From Pseudomonas morbosilactucae (lineage in GTDB: Bacteria; Pseudomonadota; Gammaproteobacteria; Pseudomonadales; Pseudomonadaceae): 64,000 bases of DNA. This document shows, piece after piece, positions 48,707-56,287 of the stretch; positions within the stretch are counted from its first letter, which is position 1; each line of letters begins with the position of its first letter. Under the pieces are notes generated by a model. The model did no database searches. It was not told where the DNA came from and worked only from the letters and a program-made list of their open reading frames with translations. The DNA lies in assembly GCF_023241715.1 (NCBI RefSeq), contig NZ_JALQCW010000004.1, positions 1 through 64,000 on the forward strand. Reading direction: 5' to 3'. Both the position numbers and the translations under genes were made by a program.

Positions 48707-49389
48707 TGAACATGATCGCGGGTGTCTACCTTTGGTTTTCTCTTCCTGATAATTGGTTGGGTGAAAACGGCATACTGACTCGGCTGGTAGAGCATATTTA
48801 TTATGTGTCTTTGAGCCTGGTTATTGCTTGTGCAATAGCGTTGCCGCTCGGCGTACTCCTGGCTAACTACCGCAAAGGCGCGCAGGTGGCGATAGGGCTG
48901 TTCAATATTGGGCGAGCATTACCTTCTCTGGGTATTGTGATACTTGCAATCATGCTCATTGGCTATGAAACCAGCACGGTGATTATCGCGTTGGTGACCA
49001 TGAGCATCCCGCCGATATTAACCAATACCTACGTTGGAATCGATCAGGTGGATTCATCTCTGAAGCAGGCTGCCAGATCGATGGGCATGCGCAGAGGGCA
49101 GATGTTTTTTCAGCTCGAGTTGCCGCTGGCTTTTCCGCTGATCTTTTCAGGGTTCCGATCAGCCCTGGTGCAACTTATCGCCACGGCCACCATCGCTGCT
49201 TATGCCGGCTTCGGCGGGCTGGGCAGGTTTCTTATTGATGGACTGGGCCGAAATGATACGCCGCAAATTATTGGCGGCGCACTGATGGTGTCGGCACTGG
49301 CGATTGTCAGTGAGTGGGTTTGTTCAATGATAGAAGCATTCATGGTTAGAAAATGGCGGGCGGGGAAACTCGAACTAAGCGCTACATGA
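48706..49389 (+). CDS. Quaternary-amine ABC transporter permease 2
   Basis: A 227-residue permease of the OpuCD/OsmY type. It shows the helices YYVSLSLVIACAIALPLGVLLANY and IGRALPSLGIVILAIMLI, and the EAA loop KQAARSMGMRRGQMFFQLELPLAFPLIFSGFRSALVQLIATATIAAYAGFGGLGRF. ATG 48706 overlaps the previous stop; an upstream in-frame ATG at 48682 is inside permease 1 and rejected. Same operon as the ATPase and binding protein. Confidence 0.92.
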   Translation: MNMIAGVYLWFSLPDNWLGENGILTRLVEHIYYVSLSLVIACAIALPLGVLLANYRKGAQVAIGLFNIGRALPSLGIVILAIMLIGYETSTVIIALVTMSIPPILTNTYVGIDQVDSSLKQAARSMGMRRGQMFFQLELPLAFPLIFSGFRSALVQLIATATIAAYAGFGGLGRFLIDGLGRNDTPQIIGGALMVSALAIVSEWVCSMIEAFMVRKWRAGKLELSAT

Positions 49390-49438
49390 CCTGAGGCATT
49401 TGAAAGTGTGTATTAACTCTGCAGAGGTGCAAACCCAC

Positions 49439-50344
49439 ATGAAAAACAAACAACGTTCGAAGGCTCGCTCAGTGCACTCGGTTTCATTGTTGCTGGGGTT
49501 AGGCTTGCTGGTTGGCAGCGCGTTTGCCAGCGCGCAGTCCATCACCATTGGAGGGGCCAATTTTTCCGAGCAGACGATTCTCGCCAACATCTATGCATCA
49601 GCCTTGAAAAATCAAGGGATAGACGTCAAGACCCGACTCAATCTGGGCAACCGCCAGATCATCGCCCAGGCGCTGGAAAACGGCGATATAGACGTCGTAC
49701 CCGAATACATAGGGTCACTGTTGAGTTTCTATGACGACAAGACCGCCCTGACCACCCAAAAGGAGATCCTCAGCGCTTTGCAACAGAAGTTGCCGGCGGA
49801 CCTCCAGCTGCTTGAACCTTCGTCCGCAGGCTCCATTACCGCCTGGGCTGTCACCAAAAAGACCGCAGAAAAGTACAACCTGCGCACCTTGTCCGACCTG
49901 GCGCCCGTATCGGGTGATTTCACCCTGGGTGGGCCTCCCGAGGTCGCCACAGCTGCGTTAGGCCTGCCCGGGTTGAAGGCGGTCTACGGCATCAACTTCA
50001 AGAGCATCAAGTCGCTGGACATGGGCGGGCCCTTGTCGCGGCTGGCGTTGAACTCCGGCGCTATCGACGTGGCCACGGTGGTCTCCACGCAAGGCATCCT
50101 GGCGAAAGAGCCTTGGGTTGTCCTCGAGGACGACAAGCACCAACAGCCCCTGCAAAACATCACGCCACTGGGTCGCAAGGCGTTGCTGACCCCGGAAGTC
50201 ACCCAGGTGCTCAACGAGGTCTCTGCAAAACTGACCGATGACGACCTCAAGCAACTCAATCGCCTGGTTGATATCGATCACAAGGACCCCGCGAAAGTCG
50301 CGGCGCAGTGGGTCGCCGAACATACCGTCAAGACGGCCCAGTGA
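49439..50344 (+). CDS. Quaternary-amine ABC substrate-binding protein (OsmF/OpuCC-like)
   Basis: A 301-residue periplasmic binding protein. It starts with a signal peptide (MKNKQRSKARSVHSVSLLLGLGLLVGSAFASAQS), then ITIGGANFSEQTILANIYASALKNQGIDVKTRLNLGNRQIIAQALENGDIDVVPEYIGS, the OpuAC fold opening with the 'EQ' and 'PEY' pocket motifs. GAGGTG at 49424-49429 supports ATG 49439. It lacks an obvious aromatic cage in plain view, so the bound cation cannot be named. It completes the importer, with 49 bp between it and permease 2. Confidence 0.9.
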   Translation: MKNKQRSKARSVHSVSLLLGLGLLVGSAFASAQSITIGGANFSEQTILANIYASALKNQGIDVKTRLNLGNRQIIAQALENGDIDVVPEYIGSLLSFYDDKTALTTQKEILSALQQKLPADLQLLEPSSAGSITAWAVTKKTAEKYNLRTLSDLAPVSGDFTLGGPPEVATAALGLPGLKAVYGINFKSIKSLDMGGPLSRLALNSGAIDVATVVSTQGILAKEPWVVLEDDKHQQPLQNITPLGRKALLTPEVTQVLNEVSAKLTDDDLKQLNRLVDIDHKDPAKVAAQWVAEHTVKTAQ

Positions 50345-50380
50345 AAATCAATGCGACGTGGGTAAGGTCGCGGAGGCGTT

Positions 50381-51709
50381 ATGTCGAATAAAAGTATGAT
50401 TTTGAATTTGTTCTTTTTTAACCCCCAGGGCGATCATCGTTTTTCCTGGCGCCACCCGCTGGCACCGACCCAAGAGATATTGACGCTGGGTTACTACGTA
50501 AAACTGGTGCAGGCGGCGGAGGCGGCGAAGTTTGATGCGGTTTTTGTTGCGGATCACGTCGCGGTCTGGGACTCCGTGGCCAGCGGGCTAAGGCACTATG
50601 CCAACGCCCGCCTTGAACCGATTACGCTGTTGTCCGCACTGGCTGCGGTTACCGAGCACATCGGGCTGATGGGCACGGCTTCGACTTCCTATAACGAGCC
50701 CTTCAACCTCGCGCGCTATTTTGCGTCGCTGGATTACCTCAGCGCAGGACGAGCCAGCTGGAATATCGTGACCTCCTGGCTGGAAGAGGAGGCCTCGAAT
50801 TTCGGATTGTCAGGCGTGACGAAGCACGGTGATCGTTATCTGCGGGCCGAGGAATTCATCCACGTCGTCAAGCAGCTCTGGGACTCCTGGGAGGAGGGTG
50901 CGCTAGAGTTCGACAAGGGTACCGGCAACTTTGCCGACCCATCGAAAATTCACCCGATCAATCACAAAGGCGCACATTTCAACGTGCGTGGGCCGCTTAA
51001 CGTGCCGCGTCCACCTCAAGGCCATCCGGTCCTTGCCCAGGCGGGGTCTTCTGAAGCCGGCAAAAACCTGGCCGCTGCGCATGCGGACGTGCACTTCTGT
51101 TTTATCAATTCGGTCGAAGAGGGGTTGGCGTACAGGGCCGATTTGAATCGCCGACTCGAGTTGAAGGGCAGGCATTCCAGTGATCTGAAAATTATCACCG
51201 GCGTGCTGCCGGTGGTGCTCGGGGATGAGACTGAGGAGGAGCGACGTCGGCACCTGGAGGACAGCCTGATTATCGATGCGGTGGCGATTGACCTGGTCTC
51301 CAGCTACACACGCCTGGACTTGACAGGCCTCTCGCCGGACGGCCCATTGCCAGCGTTGCCGGATGAGTCTGAGTTTGATGGCATTCGAACTGAGCTGGCG
51401 TTGCTCAAGCAGTACGACACCTCCCTGTCCATCCGCGAGATAGGGCGCCGGTTGGTCAAGAGCTCCAGCACCTGGCTATTGATCGGAACGGCGGAGCATA
51501 TTGCCGACAAGCTTTCAGCGTTATACGAGTCGAATGCCGTCGATGGCTACAACCTTATGTTTCCGTTTTTGCCCACTGACTTCGAGACGTTCACCCGTGG
51601 CGTGGTGCCTCTGCTGCAAGCCAGAGGGGTGTTCCGCCAGGAATATGAACCCGGGACACTGAGGGATCGCTTGGGCTTGAAGACGCCTGCCAACCGTTTC
51701 CTGCTGTGA
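50381..51709 (+). CDS. LLM-class flavin monooxygenase (NtaA/SnaA/DmoA type)
   Basis: A 442-residue FMNH2-dependent monooxygenase of the nitrilotriacetate/dimethylsulfide/DszA group. The opening is MILNLFFFNPQGDHRFSWRHP, with the flavin-binding barrel motifs FDAVFVADHVAVWD, EPITLLSALAAVTEHIGLMGTASTSYNEPFNLARYFASLDYLSAGRASWNIVTSW and the family PPQGHPVLAQAGSSEAGK segment. These enzymes cleave C-N or C-S bonds of alkylamines and sulfur compounds, using reduced FMN from a separate reductase. No reductase gene is seen nearby. It lies 36 bp after the binding protein, which suggests it acts on the imported amine or sulfonium compound. Confidence 0.9.
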   Translation: MSNKSMILNLFFFNPQGDHRFSWRHPLAPTQEILTLGYYVKLVQAAEAAKFDAVFVADHVAVWDSVASGLRHYANARLEPITLLSALAAVTEHIGLMGTASTSYNEPFNLARYFASLDYLSAGRASWNIVTSWLEEEASNFGLSGVTKHGDRYLRAEEFIHVVKQLWDSWEEGALEFDKGTGNFADPSKIHPINHKGAHFNVRGPLNVPRPPQGHPVLAQAGSSEAGKNLAAAHADVHFCFINSVEEGLAYRADLNRRLELKGRHSSDLKIITGVLPVVLGDETEEERRRHLEDSLIIDAVAIDLVSSYTRLDLTGLSPDGPLPALPDESEFDGIRTELALLKQYDTSLSIREIGRRLVKSSSTWLLIGTAEHIADKLSALYESNAVDGYNLMFPFLPTDFETFTRGVVPLLQARGVFRQEYEPGTLRDRLGLKTPANRFLL

Positions 51710-51743
51710 TCAGCGGCAATCGTACCCTCTGAATGGATTTCAT

Positions 51744-52526
51744 ATGACCAGCGATCTATCCATGTACCTCGCTCCCGCCAGGGTTTTACAGGCACAGGAC
51801 GCCTGGCTTGAGCGCATCCTGGAGATTCTCGGCGAGCGCCGAGGGCAAAAACAGATCGTTGAACTCGCTTCGCACTGGCTGTCCCCAGATCTGTTGTTAT
51901 CCCAGACCTGCGGCTATCCATTCGTCACGTCACTGCGGGGAAAGGTGAGGCTGATAGGGCGCCCGAGCTATGAGCTTACCCATAGCTCGGGGGGGGACCA
52001 TTGCAGTTTGCTGCTCTGTAGGGCTGATTCGGCCGTGACTGACCTGGCGGGTTTCCAGGGCAGCCATGGCCTGATCAACGCCCGGGATTCCAACTCAGGA
52101 ATGAATTTATTGCGCCACACGCTGGCCGGGATCAGCGACCGCGGGTTTTTCTCGACACTCACCTTCACCGGATCCCACAGAGAGAGCATGCGACGGCTGA
52201 AAGAGGGCGAGGGCGATTTGGCTTCCATCGACAGCGTCACCTACGACTATCTTGCGAGAGATAACAGTGCCGAGATCGAAGGCCTCAGGATCCTGGTGCG
52301 GAGTGCGCGCAGCCCCTGCCTGCCTTACATAACCTCGATTGGTCAAACGGCTGCGGACCCCGCTTCAATCAGGCATGCAATGAACGAAGCCTTGGGCCAG
52401 CTTCCTGAGGTTTCCCGTGACCTCGCGATCAAGGAAGTCCTGCCGGCCATTGAGGCGGACTATGAGTGTCTTCTGGAATATGAGCGCAGTGCGGTCAATC
52501 GCCACTTTTCGTTTGTACAGTCCTGA
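51744..52526 (+). CDS. PhnD/SsuA-like binding-fold protein without signal peptide
   Basis: A 260-residue protein with the two-lobe PhnD-like substrate-binding fold: SPDLLLSQTCGYPFVTSLRGKVRLIGRPSYE, AGFQGSHGLINARDSNSGMNLLRHTLA, DLASIDSVTYDYLARDN and PCLPYITSIGQTAADPASIRHAMNEALG. It starts MTSDLSMYLAPARVLQ with no signal peptide or lipobox, so it is probably cytoplasmic and not an importer's binding protein. It may bind a metabolite as a sensor or chaperone, or be an enzyme of the thiaminase-I/NMT1-like type. It is the last gene of the co-directional set starting at 46074. Confidence 0.8.
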   Translation: MTSDLSMYLAPARVLQAQDAWLERILEILGERRGQKQIVELASHWLSPDLLLSQTCGYPFVTSLRGKVRLIGRPSYELTHSSGGDHCSLLLCRADSAVTDLAGFQGSHGLINARDSNSGMNLLRHTLAGISDRGFFSTLTFTGSHRESMRRLKEGEGDLASIDSVTYDYLARDNSAEIEGLRILVRSARSPCLPYITSIGQTAADPASIRHAMNEALGQLPEVSRDLAIKEVLPAIEADYECLLEYERSAVNRHFSFVQS

Positions 52527-52920
52527 CGGGCCAGCCGCCCCTGGATGGGCAACTCACAAGCTAGGTCCGGAAACGGGAGCTAATACTAAACGATAGTTGC
52601 GACTTTTTGCGGGGAGTGAAATCAGATCCTTCTGGGGCTATCGTTAGCTATCGAAAATACGGCGTAAAGTATTGATTTAAAATAAAATACGTCACGGCAG
52701 CTATCGGTGACTATCGCCGGCCAGCAGAACAGGTTGGCGGTGGAACTAGCAGTAAGAACAGAGGGCCGGATTAAGACCGTCCCGTTCACTATTCAGACCT
52801 AAACCGTCTTTGACGATAAAGGTCTCCTCGGGAAAGCTTGTCTTATGCGGCTTTCCCGGCATCAGCAGGTCTCCAGGCCCCTGACGGTAAAAGCCGTCAC
52901 GAAACAGGAGAAAAACCTCG
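52527..52920. other. Gene-free stretch with integrase-arm-like repeats
   Basis: No credible gene. It holds CTATCG repeats (see 52591-52716) and a 9-bp inverted repeat (CGGGAAAGC at 52829-52837, GCTTTCCCG at 52850-52858), just before the integrase remnant. The layout is that of the control and attachment region of an integrated element. Confidence 0.5.
52591..52716. repeat. CTATCG repeat cluster, candidate integrase arm sites
   Basis: CTATCG occurs at 52638, 52648, 52701 and 52711, and inverted (CGATAG) at 52591. The direct copies come as two pairs, each with a 10-bp step, i.e. one helical turn. They lie 200-330 bp before the integrase start. Confidence 0.55.
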
Positions 52921-53070
52921 ATGTTTACCGACATAGCACTGTGCAATTTCAAGCCTAAGTCCAAGATTTATAAGGCTTCAGACCGTGATGGGATGTTTTT
53001 AACGGTATTGCCAACCGGTACCGTCACCTTCCGCTACGACAAGGGCTGGGCGACCTGGGCTATGGCGTGA
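52921..53070 (+). pseudogene. P4-type integrase, N-terminal remnant
   Basis: Residues 1-40 (MFTDIALCNFKPKSKIYKAS, then DRDGMFLTVLPTGTVTFRYD) match the arm-binding DUF4102 N-terminus of P4-family tyrosine integrases. The resemblance ends near 53040. The frame runs on for nine unrelated codons to TGA at 53068. The remaining 350 residues or so, including the catalytic domain, are gone. A gene remnant of an MFS transporter follows directly, so a deletion or recombination joined the two. Confidence 0.75.
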
Positions 53071-53504
53071 TGGCCGCCATTGGCAACATCTGGGGCGGAC
53101 GCCTGACCGACCGCAGGGGGGCGGACTTCGCCGTGATGATCGTCCTGATCGGCCTGGCTGTGGTGCTGTCGGCGATCTGGGCATCGGCACCGTCGTTGCC
53201 ATTGATGGTACTGCTGACGGGCCTGCTGGGTGCGTTGACCTATGCGGCGGTGCCAGCCTTGCAAGCACTGGTGATCGGACTGTCGCATATCCACGCACCG
53301 CAAGCGCCAGCAGTGGCCGCAGGTCTGAACATCGCCGGCTTCAATGGTGGTATCGCGCTGGGTCCGCTGCTGGGGGGCAGTCTGGAGAGGATGGGCCTGA
53401 CGAGTACCGCCTGGGTCGGTGCGGTGGCCGTGGGGCTGGGAATTGCCTGGATGCTCTGGCAGATGCGACGTCCCGCGTTCCTGGGCGCAAGACTTCATGG
53501 ATAG
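53043..53504 (+). pseudogene. MFS transporter, C-terminal fragment
   Basis: The frame from 53043 reads GLGDLGYGVMAAIGNIWGGRLTDRRGADFAVMIVLIGLAVVLSAIWA and continues to the end of an arabinose-efflux-type (DHA1) MFS protein (GLNIAGFNGGIALGPLLGGSLERMG, then the last helix). About the last 150 of some 390 residues are left; helices 1-7 are missing. A GTG at 53067 could start it, but a half transporter would not work. The gene ends eight bases before the LysR pseudogene. Confidence 0.75.
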
Positions 53505-53511
53505 GTGAATG

Positions 53512-54431
53512 ATGGAGCTTCGGCATCTTCGCTGCTTCCTGGCCGTCGCCGAAGAATTGCACTTCGCGCGAGCGGCCGAGCGATTGCACATCAAGTAGTC
53601 GCCGCTGTCGCGTGAGGTCAAGGAACTGGAAGAAGAATTGCGCGTGGCGCTGTTCGCCCGCACCATTCGCAGCACGCTGCTGACCCGCGCGGGCAAGCTA
53701 TTCCTGGAACATATGCCGCGCGTCTTCGCCGCCTTGCAGCGCACTACAGCGTGAAGGAGGCCGCTAATGGCTTCCACGGCCAGTTGCGCATCGCCTTGTC
53801 CCAACGGAATCATGCCAACACGGCTAACTGCCTTGCTGGCGCTGTGCAGGCACACCGAGTCCGAGGTGGAAATTCGCCTATTTGACGTGCCTCTGGCGCA
53901 GCAGACTAAGGGCTTGCACGACGACCTGAACTACGTGGTTTTTGCCCGTGCCGATGAGGTCGGCGATGGCATCGCTGCTTTGCCTGCCTGGAACGACCCG
54001 CTAATGGTAGCCGTGCCGGCTCGACACCTGTTGCTGGCCCGCACGCGCATCCCGCTCGAAGCACTGCTGCGTTTCCGCTGGTGCTCTGTGATCAGCAGGC
54101 GTGCAAGGGCCATGCGCGGCAGGTCGAGCGCGTGCTGCGCCGCGTGGACATGGAACCGCTGGCGGCGGAGCGGGTCGTGTCGAGCGACCAGATGATGGCG
54201 CTGGTATTTGCCGGCGTCGCCCTTAGCGCTACCGCCGCTGCGCTCATTGCGGCCAGCGGAGAGCAGGGTGTCATCGAACGGGCACTGGCCGGTCGTTCGC
54301 CGATGCTCGTGACCGATCTGCGACGCTTGGATGGCGACCCCTCGGAAACACTGGGTCGCTTCATTGAGCCCATACAGGCCATCGAGTCACCGGACGACTA
54401 TCCTCGCTCCCTGGAGGACTCCGAACGATGA
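53512..54431 (+). pseudogene. LysR-family regulator with several lesions
   Basis: A LysR gene of about 305 codons that is broken several times. It starts MELRHLRCFLAVAEELHFARAAERLHIK, then an in-frame TAG at 53596-53598 stands where the family has Gln (IEQSPLSRE). Later the frame shifts near 53748 (one base lost before SVKEAANGFHGQLRIALS), again near 53800 (into NGIMPTRLTALLALCRH), and near 54078, where TTCC-GCTGG lacks a C for FPLVLCDQQACKG. The C-terminus (HARQVERVLRRVDMEPLAAERV to IEPIQAIESPDD) is readable to 54431. It is a genuine pseudogene, not one sequencing slip. An ATG overlapping its stop begins another truncated frame (54428-54496). Confidence 0.8.
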
Positions 54432-55013
54432 ATAAGACCCATCCCATTCAACGCTGGCAGGCGAGCTCGCTAGATATCGTTGTCTACCGATCGTAGGTCG
54501 GCCATTTCATGACCGTAGGTCAACCCGGCGCATTTTATGGAACGGCCTGAACCGGTACGCAGACGGATGCGCGGCTAGCGGGTTTCGTCAGTTCAATACG
54601 CGGGGTCTGCAACTTTGAGCTCGGGATAGCCAAACGTAGTGAACTTCGATCGTACCTATTGCCGGCTCTTTCGATCGAGAGGACAAAGGGTGCCGCCGCT
54701 GGTCATATGCGCGAGGCCATCTATCGATGGTTCAACTAACAAGCGCCAACAAGTGTTCTTAGGCAGTAGGTTTCCTAAAACCTACTAGGGCGACTCAAAG
54801 TACCTAATAGACACTAGGTTTATTCCATATACCATAATGATGGTCCTCACTTTCGAGGCGAGCGGTCCGAGCCGTCACCTTCGTTTGTTGCTCTTGTCGG
54901 CAAGCTGCGATTCGCCAGTTGTTCATCCGACAGGAAGCACCTCTTCGGTGAAGCCGCGCCTGACTAAACATCAAGTGCGGACGGGACATTAATAAACGGT
55001 AGATGGAGAAAAC
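54432..55013. other. Gene-poor stretch upstream of the third OYE
   Basis: Holds a 22-codon remnant after the LysR stop, an inverted repeat and operator site C at 54765-54819, and about 190 bp of leader before the OYE. A 51-codon frame at 54836-54991 is open but without support. Confidence 0.45.
54765..54819. promoter_or_regulatory. HxlR-type operator (site C) and inverted repeat before the third OYE
   Basis: AGTAGGTTT-CCTA-AAACCTACT at 54765-54786 is a perfect 9-bp inverted repeat. ACCTAAT-AGAC-ACTAGGT at 54802-54819 matches operator A (GCCTAAT-TGAC-ATTAGGT) at most arm positions. The site is about 195 bp before the OYE start at 55014. Confidence 0.5.
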
Positions 55014-56081
55014 ATGGAAAAGCTGAAGCTTTTGACCCCCTTGAGCAATATAGAGCTCACCTTCAAGAATCGGGTATTCATGGCGCCGATGACCAGAGGT
55101 CGATCCAAGGATCAGATCGCCAACGAATTGACTGCGACGTATTACGCGCAGCGCGCAACAGCAGGACTAATTTTCACGGAGGGCACCCAGATCAGCGCCC
55201 AGGCGGTCGGCTGGACGAATACCCCAGGTATCTATACTCCCGAGCAAATTGCGGGGTGGAAGAAGGTAACCCGGGCAGTGCATGACGCGGGCGGTCTGAT
55301 TTTTGCGCAACTTTGGCATACAGGGAGAGCATCTCACCCGGATTTCCATGGTGGAGAACTGCCGGTGGCGCCATCGGCAGTCCCCTTCAATAGCCAAGCG
55401 TTCACGCCAGAAGGCATCAAGCCTTCTGTGACCCCGCGCGAAATGACCCTTGATGAAATCAATGCCACCATCGCAGCCTATGAAAAGGCTGCGCAGGCTG
55501 CAAAGGATGCGGGCTTTGATGGCGTTGAGGTTCACGGAGCCAATGGTTACCTGCCTGCGCAGTTTCTGGAAGATGGTTCAAACAAGCGAACCGACGAGTA
55601 TGGTGGCACTGTAGAAAAGCGGGCTCGGTTCCTGCTGGAGGCTACCGATGCTGCAATAAAGGTCTTCGGGTCGGCCCGAGTCTCGGTCAGGCTGTCACCA
55701 CGCATTCCGTACAACGACATGGGCGACTCTGATCTCGAGCAGACCTATATGTACGCGGTAGATGCACTGGAAAAGAAAAACGTTGGCATTCTGCATTTCA
55801 TGGAGTCTGCAGCCCTGCCGGAAGGTGCTAAACCTCTGGCACCAGGCGCTCGCAAGCGATTCTCAGGGATTTTCGTGTTGAATGTTGGCTACGACCGGGA
55901 GTCTGCGGAACAGGTGCTGGAAAGTGGCTTGGCTGATGCAGTCACATTCGGCACGCTGTTTATCAGTAACCCTGACCTGCCTGAACGCTTCCGCCAAGGT
56001 GCTCCACTGACAATACCGGATGCTTCCAAGTACTACAGCGGTGCAGAAGAAGGCTATACAGACTATCCGCTGATGGCGTAA
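55014..56081 (+). CDS. Old yellow enzyme family ene-reductase (third copy)
   Basis: A 355-residue OYE. FMN region NRVFMAPMTRGRSKDQIANELTATYYAQRATAGLIFTEGTQIS, active-site VEVHGANGYLPAQFLEDGSNKRTDEYGG (His/Asn pair), C-terminal FGTLFISNPDLPERF. It is a NemA/XenB-type enzyme like the one at 23925 but clearly diverged (for example the middle region AVPFNSQAFTPEGIKPSVTPREMTLDEIN). GGAG six bases before the ATG is the ribosome site. It is the only intact gene in the left part of the island and carries an HxlR-type operator but no adjacent regulator. Confidence 0.92.
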   Translation: MEKLKLLTPLSNIELTFKNRVFMAPMTRGRSKDQIANELTATYYAQRATAGLIFTEGTQISAQAVGWTNTPGIYTPEQIAGWKKVTRAVHDAGGLIFAQLWHTGRASHPDFHGGELPVAPSAVPFNSQAFTPEGIKPSVTPREMTLDEINATIAAYEKAAQAAKDAGFDGVEVHGANGYLPAQFLEDGSNKRTDEYGGTVEKRARFLLEATDAAIKVFGSARVSVRLSPRIPYNDMGDSDLEQTYMYAVDALEKKNVGILHFMESAALPEGAKPLAPGARKRFSGIFVLNVGYDRESAEQVLESGLADAVTFGTLFISNPDLPERFRQGAPLTIPDASKYYSGAEEGYTDYPLMA

Positions 56082-56148
56082 TCAGTCCTAGTCGAAGCGC
56101 ACTGGCTGAAGTCCAGATATTGACCTGAACCGGGTCGCTCCGTCACTC

Positions 56149-56175
56149 GCCGTGCCCTCTGAGCACGGCGTTTTT
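56149..56175 (+). terminator. Intrinsic terminator after the third OYE
   Basis: GCCGTGC (56149-56155), loop CCTCTGA, GCACGGC (56163-56169), then G and five T residues: a textbook intrinsic terminator 68 bp past the stop. Confidence 0.85.
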
Positions 56176-56287
56176 ATTTGGGTAATTTCATGGCCTAACA
56201 TCTAGCCGCCGTTGGACGTAGACGCTGCCCGGGACCGGTGGGTTGGTCCCAGGCGGCACCTTGCACGGATGGGCGGGCTGCTCGATG

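Noticed and set aside
52746..52964. A 72-residue minus-strand frame opposite the integrase start
   Set aside because: It overlaps the integrase N-terminus and its leader hairpin; no independent support.
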